Source of the DNA: Cellulosimicrobium arenosum
GTDB lineage: Bacteria; Actinomycetota; Actinomycetes; Actinomycetales; Cellulomonadaceae
Direction of reading: 5' to 3'
DNA: 64,000 nt
NCBI RefSeq assembly: GCF_014837295.1
Contig: NZ_JACYHB010000003.1
Span: 186,001 to 250,000 of the forward strand
In this document: positions 23,477 through 33,492 of the stretch, one piece after another
Layout of the letters: each line of letters starts with the position of its first letter
Numbering within the stretch: the first letter of the stretch is position 1
The notes under the pieces: model-generated
Databases searched by the model: none
Seen by the model: only the letters and a program-made list of their open reading frames with translations
What the model was told of the DNA's origin: nothing
Translations under genes and position numbers: made by a program

Positions 23477-24685
23477 TCAGTCCCGGGAGACGACGACGCT
23501 CGCCGAGTGCCCTCCGAACCCGAACGCGTTCACCAGGGCGTGCCGGGCCGACGTCGGGCAGGCTGCCCCGTGGATGACGTCGAGGTCGATCTCCGGGTCC
23601 AGGGTGTCGAGGTTGAGCGTGGGCGGGACGACGCCGTCGCGCAGGGAGAGCAGCGCCGCCAGCGTCCCGAGCGCACCGGAAGCTCCCAGCAGGTGTCCCG
23701 TCGCGCCCTTGGTCGCCGTGACGGGGGGCGGGTCGGGCAGCGCGGCGCGGATCGCCACGGCCTCGTTGACGTCGCCCATGGCGGTCGACGTCGCGTGGGC
23801 GTGCACCAGCCCGAGGTCCCCCGGGACGATCCCGGCGGAGCGGACCGCGAGGGCGATGGTGCGGGCCTGGTTCTGCGGGTCGCCCCCGACGATGTCGTAC
23901 GCGTCCGACGTGACCGCCGCGCCGGCGACGACGCCGTGCACCGTGGCTCCGCGGGCGCGCGCGTGCTCCTCGCTCTCGAGCACGAGCAGGGTCGTGCCCT
24001 CGGCCATGACGAACCCGTCCCGGTCCGTGTCGAACGGCCGGGACGCGCGGTCCGGCGCGTCGTTGCGCGTGGACAGGGCGCGTGCCCGCGCGAACGCGGC
24101 GATCGAGAACGGCAGCACGCCCGCCTCGACCCCGCCGCACACGACGACGTCGGCGGAGCCGGCGAGGATCAGCTCGCGCCCCGTCGCGATCGCCTCCGCG
24201 CCCGCAGCGCACGCGCTGATCGGGGCACGGGCCCCGCCCTTCGCGCCGAGCGCGATCGAGAGCCACGCGGCCGGGCCGTTCGCCATGAGCATCGTGACCG
24301 CGTGCGGCGACACGCTCCGGTACCCGTGCTCGTCCAGGGCGCGTGCCTGCTCGAGCGTCGTGGCGATCCCGCTGTTCGCAGAACCGACGACGACGGCGAG
24401 CCGGGTCGGGTCGACGTCGGGCGTGCCGGCGTGCTCCCACGCCTCGCGCCCGGCGACGAGCACGAGCTGCTCGGCGCGGCCGGTGCGACGCGCCTCGCGC
24501 ACCCCCAGCGCCCCGGCGAACGCGTCGTCCACCCGCGCGGCCAGCCGGACCGGGAGGTCGTCCGCCCAGGTCTCACCGATCGCGCGGACCCCGCTCTGCC
24601 CGGCAACCAGCGCGGACCACGTCTCCGCCGCCGTACCACCGAGCGGGGTCACCGCCCCGAACCCTGTCACCACTGCCCGTGTCAT
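23477..24685 (-). CDS. Beta-ketoacyl-ACP synthase, FabF-like, without neighbouring FAS genes
   Basis: A 402-residue type II ketosynthase. The Cys-His-His triad is intact: Cys159 in [11 protein letters not shown], His297 in [12 protein letters not shown] and His331 in [12 protein letters not shown]. The C-terminal [17 protein letters not shown] is also standard. It would condense malonyl-ACP with an acyl primer. No acyl carrier protein, ketoreductase or dehydratase gene lies nearby, which is unusual for a primary FabF. The ATG at 24685 is preferred over a GTG 9 nt upstream because GGGGGTGG precedes it at a normal distance. It may act with fatty-acid synthase components encoded elsewhere, or in a secondary pathway. 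Confidence 0.9.
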   Translation of the reverse strand: MTRAVVTGFGAVTPLGGTAAETWSALVAGQSGVRAIGETWADDLPVRLAARVDDAFAGALGVREARRTGRAEQLVLVAGREAWEHAGTPDVDPTRLAVVVGSANSGIATTLEQARALDEHGYRSVSPHAVTMLMANGPAAWLSIALGAKGGARAPISACAAGAEAIATGRELILAGSADVVVCGGVEAGVLPFSIAAFARARALSTRNDAPDRASRPFDTDRDGFVMAEGTTLLVLESEEHARARGATVHGVVAGAAVTSDAYDIVGGDPQNQARTIALAVRSAGIVPGDLGLVHAHATSTAMGDVNEAVAIRAALPDPPPVTATKGATGHLLGASGALGTLAALLSLRDGVVPPTLNLDTLDPEIDLDVIHGAACPTSARHALVNAFGFGGHSASVVVSRD

Positions 24686-24836
24686 GGGTACCACCCCCTG
24701 GCCCGCGGGCCGCCCGTCGTCGGCGTGAAGTCCTATTCCACTCTGTCTGTCCCCGTTCGTCCTGGTAGAACGTGCGGGCGGGCAGAATCGTTCCGCGCGC
24801 CGCGCGGCTCGAGCTCGGGACGGTCGTGGAGCCGGC

Positions 24837-27800
24837 CTACCAGCCGCCCGGCGTGAGGATCTTGCGGATCCGCTTCTCGCTCACCGGACCGTCGGTGCCG
24901 AGCTGCTGGGCGAACAGCGACACCCGCAGCTCCTCGATCAGCCACCGCACGTCTGCGAGCTCGGCCCCTCGTGCCGGGTCGGCGGGCCCGGCCGCGTAGG
25001 CCTCCCGTGCGCGGTCGTACACCTGCTCCACGTCGTGGACCCGCCACGCGAGCTCCGCGTCGCGGTTCGGGTTCGACTGCGCCTTCTCCAGCCGGTACGA
25101 CGCCCCGCGCACGTACCGCGTCAGGTGCGCCAGCCGACCGGGCGGGGTCGCGGACGCGAACCCGTCGTGCACCAGAGCGGCGAGCTGGTCGCGGACGTCC
25201 GTCAGGGTGTTGAGCAGCGCGAGGCTGTTCGACGCCCTGATCTCGGCGTCCAGCGTCCGTGCCGCCGACAGCACGGCGACCACGTGCCCGACGACGGCGT
25301 GCACCTCGTCCTCCAGGTGCGCCCGGACGAACGCGCGCGCCTGGCCGTACGCGTCGGCGTCGCGGACCGCCGCCGCGTCCGGCTGCGCGCCGAACCTCCC
25401 CGTCCCGCCCCTCGTCAGCGCGATCACGGCGGCGAGCTGCAGGTCCGCGACCAGGGCGTCGGTGGTCCGGTACGGTCCCGCGGCGAGCGTGAGCGCCTGC
25501 GTGCCCGACCACCGGCTCGTGATCCGGCCGCTCTGCAGCGCGGTCTCCGTGAGAAGGAGGCGGCGCACGCCGCGCGGGTGCTCGCGCGCCTGGACGTTCG
25601 CGTCGGCCAGCACGCGCAGCGCGACCGCCGGCCTGCTCCGCGCGTCCTGCTCCTCGACCAGAGCGGGGTAGCCCCGGACGACGACGCCGCCGCCGAGGTC
25701 GGTCGAGACGGTGCCGGGGAGCGCGTCGTCGGGCAGCCCGGCCGGCCACGTCGTCAGCTCCGTCTGCTCTGCGACGAGCGCGAGCGGCGCGGCAGCTCCC
25801 GACGTGCTCGGCCCCGCCGCGAGGTCGCCCGACGCCGCGGCGGAGCCCGCCGGGGAGGGCGCGGGTGCTGCGGAGAGGCCCCCGGGCTCGCCAGCCGTGC
25901 CGCTGGCACGTCGACCGCCGTCCGACGCCGCCAGGCCGAGCTCCTTCGCCGCGACCGGCCCCGCGGCAGCCGCTTCGCGCAGCGCGGCACCGACCGCGCC
26001 CTTCACGGCGGAACGGACCGCGGCCTGGTTCTGCGCCGCCAGACGGCGCTGCAGCGCGAGGAGGTCGGTCGACTCGTCGAGGACGACGGCGCTCTCGCGG
26101 CGGTCCGAGCCGCGCACGTCCTCGACGCGGAACGTCATGCGGAGGTGCGCGGGGAGGCGGGCCTCCTGCTCGGGGCCCCACGCGTCGTCGGGGACGACGA
26201 CGTCGCGCACCGCCCGGACGGCGCGCGTGAACGCGACGTGGAAGGGCTCCGCCATGTCGCCCGCACGGGCCATGTCCTCCCAGGTGGGGGTGTTCTCACG
26301 GAGCCAGGCGACGACGAGGCGCGCGACGTCGGGCGCGGGGACGAGCTGGACGCGGACGGGCTTGGGCAGCGAGCGGATCGTCGCGGTCGCGAGCTCGTCG
26401 AGCAGGCCGGGGACCATCCAGTCGAACCCGGCCGCGGAGACGCGGTTGAGGACGGAGATCGGGATGTGCACGGTGACGCCGTCGGCGTCCGTGCCCGGTC
26501 GGAACTGGTAGGTGAGCGGGAGCGTGAGGTCGCCCTGCAGCCACGACTCGGGGAACTGCGACGTGTCGACCTGGGCGGCATCGGGGACGAGCTGCTCGAG
26601 CGTGAACGTGAGCAGGTCCGGGTCGTCGCGACGCGCGCCCTTCCACCAGCGGTCGAAGTGCGCGGCGGACACGACGTCGTCGGGAACGCGCTCGTCGTAG
26701 AAGGCGAACAGCACGTCGTCGTCGACGACGAGCCCGCGCTGGCGCGAGCGCGCCTCGAGCTCCGCCGCCTCCTCCAGGAGACGGCGGTTCTCCTGGAAGA
26801 ACCGGTGCGTCGTCGTCCACTCGCCCTGCACGAGCGCGTGCCGCACGAACATCTCGCGGGCCGCCTCCGGGTCGACCTTCGCGTACAGGACCTTGCGGTC
26901 CGCGACGATCGGGACCCCGTAGAGGAGCACCTTCTCCGTGGCGATCGCCGCGCCGCGCTTGGTGGACCAGTGCGGGTCGGAGTACGTGCGCTTCGCGAGG
27001 TCTCCCGCGAGGGACTCGGCCCACTCGGGCTGGATGCGCGCGACGTCGCGCGCCCACAGGCGGCTCGTCTCCACGAGCTCGCCCGCCATGATCCACGCCG
27101 GCGGCTTCTTGCTCAGGGGCGAGCCGGGGAAGATCGCGAACCGTGCCCCGCGCGCACCCGTGTACTCGTTGCGCGCCTGCTTCTGCGCACGCCGCAACGC
27201 CTTCGCGCGGGCCTCGCCCTTGAGGTGGGCGACCGACGACGCCTTGACGTCGCCGGTGTCCTGCATGCCGATCTGCGACAGCAGGCCCGCGAGGAGCGAC
27301 GTGTGGATGGTGTCGGCGTCCCACGTGCGCCGGTGGGCGGCCGGGTCCGTCACGCCGGCCTGGCCCTCCTCGTCCGCGTGGCTCTTCCGGGCGGCTCGCT
27401 CGTCGGTCCGGACCTCACCGCGGGCGCGAGGCCGGTAGGACATGTCGATGCCGAGGGGCTTCGACATCTCGCGCAGCTGCGCGACGACGTCCTGCCACTC
27501 ACGGATGCGCAGGAAGTTGAGGTACTCGGCCTTGCAGAGCCGGCGGAACGCGCTGCTGGACAGCTCGTGCTGCTGCTCGCGGACGTACTCCCAGAGGTTG
27601 AGGTAGGTCAGGAAGTCGGAGTGCGGGTCGGTGAAGCGCGCGTGGAGCTGGTCCGCCTGTGCGCGCTGCTCGGCGGGCCGCTCGCGCGGGTCCTGGATCG
27701 ACATGACCGCGGCGATGATCGCGACATCGCGCGCGACGTCACGCCGCGACCCCTCCCAGATCATGCGGGCGAGCCGCGGATCCATGGGCAGCTGCGCGAG

Positions 27801-29456
27801 CACGCGCCCGACGTCGGTCAACCGCGTGACCCGGCGCGAACCCCCTGACAGGTCGACGGTCTCCAGGGCGCCGAGCTCCGTGAGGAGCTGGACGCCGTCG
27901 CGGACCGCGCGCGTGTCCGGCGGCTCGACGAACGGGAAGCGCGACATCGCGTCCGGCGACTCCACGACGCCGACCGAGATCATCTGCAGCAGCACCGACG
28001 CGAGCGACGTGCGCAGGATCTCCGGCTCGGTGAACTCGGGACGCGCGTCGAAGTCGTCCTCGGAGTACAGGCGGATCGCGACGCCGTCGGCCACCCGCCC
28101 GGACCGGCCGGAGCGCTGGTTCGCGCTCGCCTGCGAGACCGGCTCGATGGGCAGGCGCTGGACCTTCGTCGCCTTGGAGTACCGCGAGATGCGGGCGGTC
28201 CCCGGGTCGACGACGTAGTGGATCCCCGGCACGGTCAGCGACGTCTCGGCGACGTTCGTCGCGAGCACGATGCGCCGCGAGCCGTGCTGCTGGAACACGC
28301 GGTGCTGCTCGGCCGACGACAGCCGCGCGTACAGCGGCAGGATCTCGACGCGCTGCGGGTGCTTCGGGTCCCGCACGCGGTCCTTGAGGTGGCCCTCGAG
28401 CGCGTCGGCGGCGTCGTGGATCTCGCGCTCGCCCGAGAGGAACACCAGGATGTCGCCGGGGCCCTCGCGCATGAGCTCGTCGCACGCGTCGACGATCCCG
28501 GTCACGAGGTCCTTCTCCTCGCCCTTCGCCCTGCCCGTGGCCTTCCCGGCGGTCCTGCCCGGAGTGGTGGACGAGACCGGGTCGGCGTCCGGCGACAGCG
28601 GGCGGTACCGGATCTCCACCGGATAGGTGCGCCCGGTCACCTCGACGACGGGCGCGGCGTCGGGCAGGGCCTCGACGACGTAGTCCGGCGCCCCGCCCAG
28701 CTCGGCGAGGTGCGCGGGGGAGAAGTGCGCCGCGAAGCGGTCGGAGTCGATCGTCGCGGACGTGATGACGAGCTTCAGGTCCGGGCGGCGCGGCAGCAGC
28801 CGCGCCAGGTACCCGAGGAGGAAGTCGATGTTGAGCGACCGCTCGTGCGCCTCGTCGATGACGATCGTGTCGTAGGCCAGGAGCTGCGGGTCGCGCTGGA
28901 TCTGGGCGAGCAGGATGCCGTCGGTCATGACCTTGACGAGCGTGTCCGCGCTGGACGTGTCGGTGAACCGGACCTGGTACCCCACGACCCCGCCGAGCGG
29001 CGTCCCCAGCTCTTCCGCGATGCGCTCCGCGACCGTGCGCGCCGCGATCCGCCGCGGCTGCGTGTGGCCGATCTGCCCGGCCCGCCCGCGACCGAGGTCG
29101 AGCAGGATCTTGGGGAGCTGCGTCGTCTTGCCCGACCCGGTCTCGCCCGCGACGACCACGACCTGGTGGTCGCGGATCGCGGCGGCGATGTCGTCGCGCC
29201 GCGCGCTGACGGGCAGTTGCTCGGGGTAGGCGATGGGAGGGACCGTGACGGCCTCGCGAGCTCTCGCGGCCCGGTCGAGCTGGGCCCGGCCGACCTGCCG
29301 GACGCCCGACGCCGCCCGGTCGCCCTGCGCACGGCCCTTGCGGTTCCCGCGGCGTCGACGGCCCGACGCGCGAGGGGTGCCCTCGGTCGCGCCGCTCCGT
29401 GGGGAGGGGCGCGCGTCCGTCTGGTGCGGCTGGGACCGCTGGGGCTCGGTACTCAC
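24837..29456 (-). CDS. hrpA: HrpA-type ATP-dependent RNA helicase
   Basis: A 1539-residue DEAH-box helicase. Starting from the GTG at 29456, a basic, low-complexity N-terminus (about 1-80) leads to Walker A GETGSGKTT (104-112), the DEAH box (201-204), SATIDSDRFAAHF, and helicase motifs V/VI (ATNVAETSLTVPG, QRSGRSGRV). Winged-helix and ratchet domains follow, then the C-terminal HrpA domain (DUF3418; TYQFRPGTDADGVTVHIPISVLN). The protein is longer than most HrpA (about 1300) because of an Ala/Gly/Pro-rich insertion within the C-terminal region at about residues 1150-1230. HrpA homologues act in mRNA processing and in rescuing stalled or collided ribosomes. Reading frames upstream of 29456 run into the divergent VOC gene, which sets the start. 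Confidence 0.92.
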   Translation of the reverse strand: MSTEPQRSQPHQTDARPSPRSGATEGTPRASGRRRRGNRKGRAQGDRAASGVRQVGRAQLDRAARAREAVTVPPIAYPEQLPVSARRDDIAAAIRDHQVVVVAGETGSGKTTQLPKILLDLGRGRAGQIGHTQPRRIAARTVAERIAEELGTPLGGVVGYQVRFTDTSSADTLVKVMTDGILLAQIQRDPQLLAYDTIVIDEAHERSLNIDFLLGYLARLLPRRPDLKLVITSATIDSDRFAAHFSPAHLAELGGAPDYVVEALPDAAPVVEVTGRTYPVEIRYRPLSPDADPVSSTTPGRTAGKATGRAKGEEKDLVTGIVDACDELMREGPGDILVFLSGEREIHDAADALEGHLKDRVRDPKHPQRVEILPLYARLSSAEQHRVFQQHGSRRIVLATNVAETSLTVPGIHYVVDPGTARISRYSKATKVQRLPIEPVSQASANQRSGRSGRVADGVAIRLYSEDDFDARPEFTEPEILRTSLASVLLQMISVGVVESPDAMSRFPFVEPPDTRAVRDGVQLLTELGALETVDLSGGSRRVTRLTDVGRVLAQLPMDPRLARMIWEGSRRDVARDVAIIAAVMSIQDPRERPAEQRAQADQLHARFTDPHSDFLTYLNLWEYVREQQHELSSSAFRRLCKAEYLNFLRIREWQDVVAQLREMSKPLGIDMSYRPRARGEVRTDERAARKSHADEEGQAGVTDPAAHRRTWDADTIHTSLLAGLLSQIGMQDTGDVKASSVAHLKGEARAKALRRAQKQARNEYTGARGARFAIFPGSPLSKKPPAWIMAGELVETSRLWARDVARIQPEWAESLAGDLAKRTYSDPHWSTKRGAAIATEKVLLYGVPIVADRKVLYAKVDPEAAREMFVRHALVQGEWTTTHRFFQENRRLLEEAAELEARSRQRGLVVDDDVLFAFYDERVPDDVVSAAHFDRWWKGARRDDPDLLTFTLEQLVPDAAQVDTSQFPESWLQGDLTLPLTYQFRPGTDADGVTVHIPISVLNRVSAAGFDWMVPGLLDELATATIRSLPKPVRVQLVPAPDVARLVVAWLRENTPTWEDMARAGDMAEPFHVAFTRAVRAVRDVVVPDDAWGPEQEARLPAHLRMTFRVEDVRGSDRRESAVVLDESTDLLALQRRLAAQNQAAVRSAVKGAVGAALREAAAAGPVAAKELGLAASDGGRRASGTAGEPGGLSAAPAPSPAGSAAASGDLAAGPSTSGAAAPLALVAEQTELTTWPAGLPDDALPGTVSTDLGGGVVVRGYPALVEEQDARSRPAVALRVLADANVQAREHPRGVRRLLLTETALQSGRITSRWSGTQALTLAAGPYRTTDALVADLQLAAVIALTRGGTGRFGAQPDAAAVRDADAYGQARAFVRAHLEDEVHAVVGHVVAVLSAARTLDAEIRASNSLALLNTLTDVRDQLAALVHDGFASATPPGRLAHLTRYVRGASYRLEKAQSNPNRDAELAWRVHDVEQVYDRAREAYAAGPADPARGAELADVRWLIEELRVSLFAQQLGTDGPVSEKRIRKILTPGGW

Positions 29457-29615
29457 GACGACCCATTGTCTCAACCGTCGCAACCCGATTTCGCCACCCG
29501 GGGCGCGAGGCACGGTCGCGCGCGCGGCCGGTCGCGCGGACCCGGCGGTGTGTCGGTGGGAGGTGAGACGGTCAGGTGGTCGGCGGGCGCTCGCCGGCTC
29601 GACGGAGGAGGAGCC

Positions 29616-30077
29616 ATGAGCAGCACGGTCCAGGTCACGTTCGACGCCCGGGACCCGCGGTCCCTGTCGATGTTCTGGAAGGAGGTGCTGGGCTACGTGC
29701 ACCCCGGCCCGCCGGGCGTGGAGCTGCCCGACGGCGCGGACCCGCTCGCCGCGTGGGACGAGTTCCTCGAGCGCGCCGGCGTGCCGCACGACCAGCGCAA
29801 CAGCGCGTCGGCGCTCGAGGACCCGGACGGCGTCGGGCCACGGATCTTCTTCCAGCAGGTGCCCGAGGAGAAGGTCGCCAAGAACCGGGTGCATCTCGAC
29901 GTGCGCACCGCGCCGGACCTGCGCGACGACGCGCGGATGGCCGCCCTCGAGGCCGAGTGCGAGCGCCTCGTCGCGCTCGGCGCCACCCGGCTGCGCCGTC
30001 ACGAGCCGGAGCCGCCGACGAGCTACGGGTTCATCGTCATGGCCGACCCGGAGGGCAACGAGTTCTGCCTCGACTGA
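29616..30077 (+). CDS. VOC-family protein
   Basis: A 153-residue VOC-fold protein (MSSTVQVTFDARDPRSLSMFWKEVLGY ... PRIFFQQVPEEKVAKNRVHLDVRT ... YGFIVMADPEGNEFCLD). The two beta-alpha-beta-beta-beta halves and the closing DPEGNEFCLD are typical of actinobacterial glyoxalase-like proteins. The function is unknown. GGAGGAGG lies 5 nt before the ATG at 29616. It is divergent from hrpA across 159 bp that contain no other recognisable feature. Confidence 0.87.
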   Translation: MSSTVQVTFDARDPRSLSMFWKEVLGYVHPGPPGVELPDGADPLAAWDEFLERAGVPHDQRNSASALEDPDGVGPRIFFQQVPEEKVAKNRVHLDVRTAPDLRDDARMAALEAECERLVALGATRLRRHEPEPPTSYGFIVMADPEGNEFCLD

Positions 30078-30105
30078 CGGCCGACGACTCGCGACCGACG
30101 ACGGC

Positions 30106-30609
30106 TCACTCCCCGCGGGACGCGGCCTCGAGACCGGCGACGTCGAGCTTGCCCATGCCCATCATGGCCTGGAACACCCGGCCCGCTGCGGTGCGGTCCG
30201 GGTCGGTCATGAGCTCGCCGAGGCGCTTCGGCACGATCTGCCAGCTCAGCCCGTAGCGGTCCTTCAGCCAGCCGCACGGGCCGGGCTCGCCGCCGTCGGC
30301 CGTGAGCTTCTCCCAGTAGGTGTCGACCTGCTCCTGGGAGTCGCAGTCCACGATGATCGACGCCGCCTCCGTGTGAGGGAACTGCGGCCCGCCGTTGAGC
30401 GACTGGACGCGCAGGCCGTCGATCTCGAAGTCGACGATGAACGCGGTGCCCGGGGTGGCGGGGACTCCGGGGCCCTGCTCCGGCAGGGCCTCGTCGTGCC
30501 GGACCACGGACAGGATCCGGGAGTTCGGGAAGATCGAGACGTACAGCTCCGCGGCTTCCTCCGCCTGCGAGTCGTACCAGAGACCGAGGTACGTGCTGCC
30601 CATGCTCAT
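30106..30609 (-). CDS. PhnB-like VOC protein (3-demethylubiquinone methyltransferase-like fold)
   Basis: A 167-residue protein of the PhnB / 06983 family: MSMGSTYLGLWYDSQAEEAAELYVSIFPNSRI, GTAFIVDFEIDGLRVQSLNGGP and the highly conserved CGWLKDRYGLSWQIVPKRLGEL. Despite the historic methyltransferase name these are VOC-fold proteins with no SAM site and no proven reaction. AAGGAG lies 9 nt before the ATG at 30609. It converges on the preceding VOC gene, with 28 bp between the stop codons. Confidence 0.9.
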   Translation of the reverse strand: MSMGSTYLGLWYDSQAEEAAELYVSIFPNSRILSVVRHDEALPEQGPGVPATPGTAFIVDFEIDGLRVQSLNGGPQFPHTEAASIIVDCDSQEQVDTYWEKLTADGGEPGPCGWLKDRYGLSWQIVPKRLGELMTDPDRTAAGRVFQAMMGMGKLDVAGLEAASRGE

Positions 30610-30774
30610 GACTGGCTCCTTCGTTCGTCGCCGGGCAGGAGCCCGGCCGTCACGGTGCAGACCTGGTGGGCCGCGCGTTCTCATCGGCGATCCGCGGAGA
30701 ACGGCAAGACCTCGGGCACGACGTGGTGCCGTGTCGCCTCTCCTCCGTGACGGTCCGGCCGTAGTCTGATGCGC

Positions 30775-31332
30775 ATGACCGGCCAGGAAGGCGTCGGCCC
30801 GGCTGGGGCGTCGTCACCCTCCGGCGGCGGGGCCCCGCGGTCCGGGGGGCGTGCGCGTCGCCACCTGACGATCGCCCACGTCCCGGAGATGCTCTACGGC
30901 GCGGTCGTGTCCGCCTCGGTTCTCGCGGTCGCGAGCGTGCACGCGCCGCCCGGGGACCGGGTCGTCGTCGTGACGGCGGTGGTGGCGGTCGTGTACTGGT
31001 TGGCGCACGTCTACGTCGCCGCCGTCGGGGGCCGCTTCGCCGACCCCGACCACTCGACCGGTTCTCGCGTGCTGCTCGCGCTCCGCGAGAACTGGGCGGT
31101 TCTGCTCGGAGCGGTACCCCCGATCGTGGTGACCGCCCTGGCGCGGTTGTTCGGGGCGGACAGCGAGACGTCGGCGTGGATCGCGCTGTGGTTCACCGTC
31201 CTCATGCTCACGGCGGTCGGTGGTGCCGCGGCCTGGACGGGCGGGGCACGGCGCTGGGCGCTGGCGGGCGAGATGCTGGTGGCGGGGTGCTTTGGCCTGC
31301 TGGTGGTCGCCCTGAAGTACGCCCTCCACTGA
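30775..31332 (+). CDS. Hypothetical membrane protein, four predicted helices
   Basis: About 185 residues. A basic, Gly/Ser/Pro-rich N-terminus precedes four hydrophobic segments (around MLYGAVVSASVLAVASV, VVVVTAVVAVVYWLAHVYVAAV, NWAVLLGAVPPIVVTALARLF and AWIALWFTVLMLTAVGGAAAW) and a final one ending LKYALH. No family was recognised with confidence. TAGTCT lies exactly 7 nt before the ATG at 30775 and there is no ribosome binding site, so a leaderless mRNA starting at this ATG is likely; an ATG 6 nt earlier is the alternative. Confidence 0.8.
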   Translation: MTGQEGVGPAGASSPSGGGAPRSGGRARRHLTIAHVPEMLYGAVVSASVLAVASVHAPPGDRVVVVTAVVAVVYWLAHVYVAAVGGRFADPDHSTGSRVLLALRENWAVLLGAVPPIVVTALARLFGADSETSAWIALWFTVLMLTAVGGAAAWTGGARRWALAGEMLVAGCFGLLVVALKYALH

Positions 31333-31462
31333 GGTGCTACCGCCGCGACGGCACCCCGAGCGTCGCTGGGTCCGCGTCCCGCGGTGAACAGCATGGAAGC
31401 GGTGGAGGCTCGCCCGGCCCCTTGCGGATGCAGTCCGGCAGCACGGCTGCAATTCTGGCGCC

Positions 31463-33355
31463 ATGCCTACCGCACCCAAGCCAGTGACAGAGACCATCAA
31501 GCAGCAGCAGCAAGCCCTCCTGGAGAGTCTCCCTTTCTCGGACGAGCAAGACTTCGAGGACGCGACGCGCGGGCTCGTCGGCCGTCGGGAGCCCAACGCG
31601 ATCCACGATGCACAGGGCACCGTCGTCTGGGACAACGACACGTACGACTTCCTGCAGGGCGACGCGCCGGAGACCGCGAACCCGAGCCTGTGGCGCCAGT
31701 CCAAGCTCAACGCGGTGCAGGGACTGTTCGAGGTCGTGCCCGGCATCTACCAGGTGCGCGGCTTCGACCTGTCGAACGTGTCGTTCATCGAGGGCGAGAC
31801 CGGCGTGCTCGTCCTCGACCCGCTGGTCACGGAGGAGACGGCGGCGGCCGCGCTCGCCCTCTACCGCGAGCACCGTGGGGACCGACCTGTCACCGGCGTC
31901 CTGTATACGCACCCGCACGTCGACCACTTCGGCGGCGTCCGCGGGATCACGACCCAGGAGGACGTCGACGCCGGTCGTGTGCCGATCATCGCCCCCGCGG
32001 AGTTCACGGAGCACGCCGCGTCGGAGAACGTCTACGCGGGGACCGCGATGGCGCGGCGCTCGGCCTACATGTTCGGCGCAGCGCTGGCGCGCGGGCCGCA
32101 GGGCGCCCTCGGGACCGGTCTGGCGCAGACGGTCGCGACGGGCAACATCACGCTCATCGCCCCCACCCTGGACATCACCGAGACCGGTCAGGAGGAGACG
32201 GTCGACGGGGTCCGGATGGTCTTCCAGATGGCACCTGGCACGGAGGCGCCGGCCGAGTTCCTCGTGTACTTCCCGGACCACAAGGCGCTGTGCTCCGCAG
32301 AGGACGCAACGCACACGCTGCACAACCTGCTCACGCTGCGCGGTGCGCTGGTCCGCGACCCGCACGCCTGGTCCAACTACCTCACCGAGACTCTCGACCT
32401 GTGGGGCGACGAGGTCGAGTCGGTCTTCGCCTCCCACCACTGGCCGACGTGGGGCAACGAACGTGTGGTGAAGTTCATCTCCGAGCAGCGGGACCTGTAC
32501 GCCTACCTGCACGACCAGTCGCTGCGACTCATCAACAAGGGCTGGACCGGCATCGAGATCGCCGAAGAGCTCAAGCTCCCGCCCGCACTCGAGAACGCGT
32601 GGCACGCACGCGGGTACTACGGGTCCGTGAGCCACAATCTCAAGGCGATCTACCAGCGCTACATGGGCTGGTACGACGGCAACCCCGCCCACCTGTGGCA
32701 GCACCCGCCGGTCGAGCAGGGCAAGCGGTACGTCAAGCTCGCGGGCGGCGTCGACGCGATCGTGTCGAGCGCGCGCGAGGCTTTCGAGACGGGCGACTTC
32801 CGCTGGGCCGCCGAGGTCCTGAGCCACGCCGTGTTCGCCCAGCCCGACGACGCGGCCGCGCGCGAGCTGCTGGCGGACACGTTCGAGCAACTCGGCTACG
32901 GCGCCGAGAACGGCGTGTGGCGCAACATCTACCTCTCCGGCGCGACCGAGCTGCGCGAGGGCACGTTCGGCACGCCGACCGTCTCCGCCGCACCCGACGT
33001 CATCTCCGCGCTCACCCCGGAGATGCTGTTCGACGCGATCGCTATCCAGGTCGACGGTCCGCGCGCATGGGACGAGAAGATGACGATCGACATCGTGCTC
33101 ACGGATGCCGGTGCGCGTTACCGGCTCCGTCTCGCGAACGGTGCCCTGACCTACAGCGCGGCACCGCAGAAGGGCGACGCGGACGCCACGCTCACGACGA
33201 CGGCGCGGGGGCTCCCGGCGCTCGCCACCGGTGCGCTCGGCGCCGACGGTCTCGCCCAGGCCGGTATCGAGGTCAGCGGCGACGCGTCCGCCCTCAGCCG
33301 CCTCGCAGGAATCCTCGACCCGGGCGACCAGGACTTCTCGATCGTCACCCCGTGA
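31463..33355 (+). CDS. Linear alkylsulfatase (SdsA1/BDS1-like metallo-beta-lactamase fold)
   Basis: A 630-residue hydrolase of primary alkyl sulfates such as SDS. The N-terminal metallo-beta-lactamase domain has the dinuclear zinc motif at His150-x-His152-x-Asp154-His155 (YTHPHVDHFGGVRG). A helical dimerisation domain follows (ERVVKFISEQRDLYAYLHDQSLRLINKG, HARGYYGSVSHNLKAIYQRYMGWYDGNPAHL). The C-terminal SCP2-like domain begins near residue 510. Length equals that of SdsA1. No signal peptide is visible, so it acts in the cytoplasm, unlike the secreted Pseudomonas enzyme. The 130-bp upstream gap contains no gene; AATTCT six bases before the ATG is a weak candidate -10 for a leaderless start. 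Confidence 0.93.
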   Translation: MPTAPKPVTETIKQQQQALLESLPFSDEQDFEDATRGLVGRREPNAIHDAQGTVVWDNDTYDFLQGDAPETANPSLWRQSKLNAVQGLFEVVPGIYQVRGFDLSNVSFIEGETGVLVLDPLVTEETAAAALALYREHRGDRPVTGVLYTHPHVDHFGGVRGITTQEDVDAGRVPIIAPAEFTEHAASENVYAGTAMARRSAYMFGAALARGPQGALGTGLAQTVATGNITLIAPTLDITETGQEETVDGVRMVFQMAPGTEAPAEFLVYFPDHKALCSAEDATHTLHNLLTLRGALVRDPHAWSNYLTETLDLWGDEVESVFASHHWPTWGNERVVKFISEQRDLYAYLHDQSLRLINKGWTGIEIAEELKLPPALENAWHARGYYGSVSHNLKAIYQRYMGWYDGNPAHLWQHPPVEQGKRYVKLAGGVDAIVSSAREAFETGDFRWAAEVLSHAVFAQPDDAAARELLADTFEQLGYGAENGVWRNIYLSGATELREGTFGTPTVSAAPDVISALTPEMLFDAIAIQVDGPRAWDEKMTIDIVLTDAGARYRLRLANGALTYSAAPQKGDADATLTTTARGLPALATGALGADGLAQAGIEVSGDASALSRLAGILDPGDQDFSIVTP

Positions 33356-33492
33356 CCCGCTGAGCCCCGCTGCCGAATCCCGGGTCGCCGCCAGTTCCTG
33401 CGCCGGAAGCGGTAGCCCGGGGTTCGGCGCGTGCACGTCCCGCCGGACGTGCGAGCGATGCCGGGCCCCGGCTCGTGTGATGGGATCGAGGG

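Noticed and set aside
28218-30077. A 619-residue plus-strand protein ending in the VOC domain
   Set aside because: Only the last 153 residues have protein-like sequence; a good ribosome binding site and ATG at 29616 mark the true start, and the rest is antisense to hrpA.
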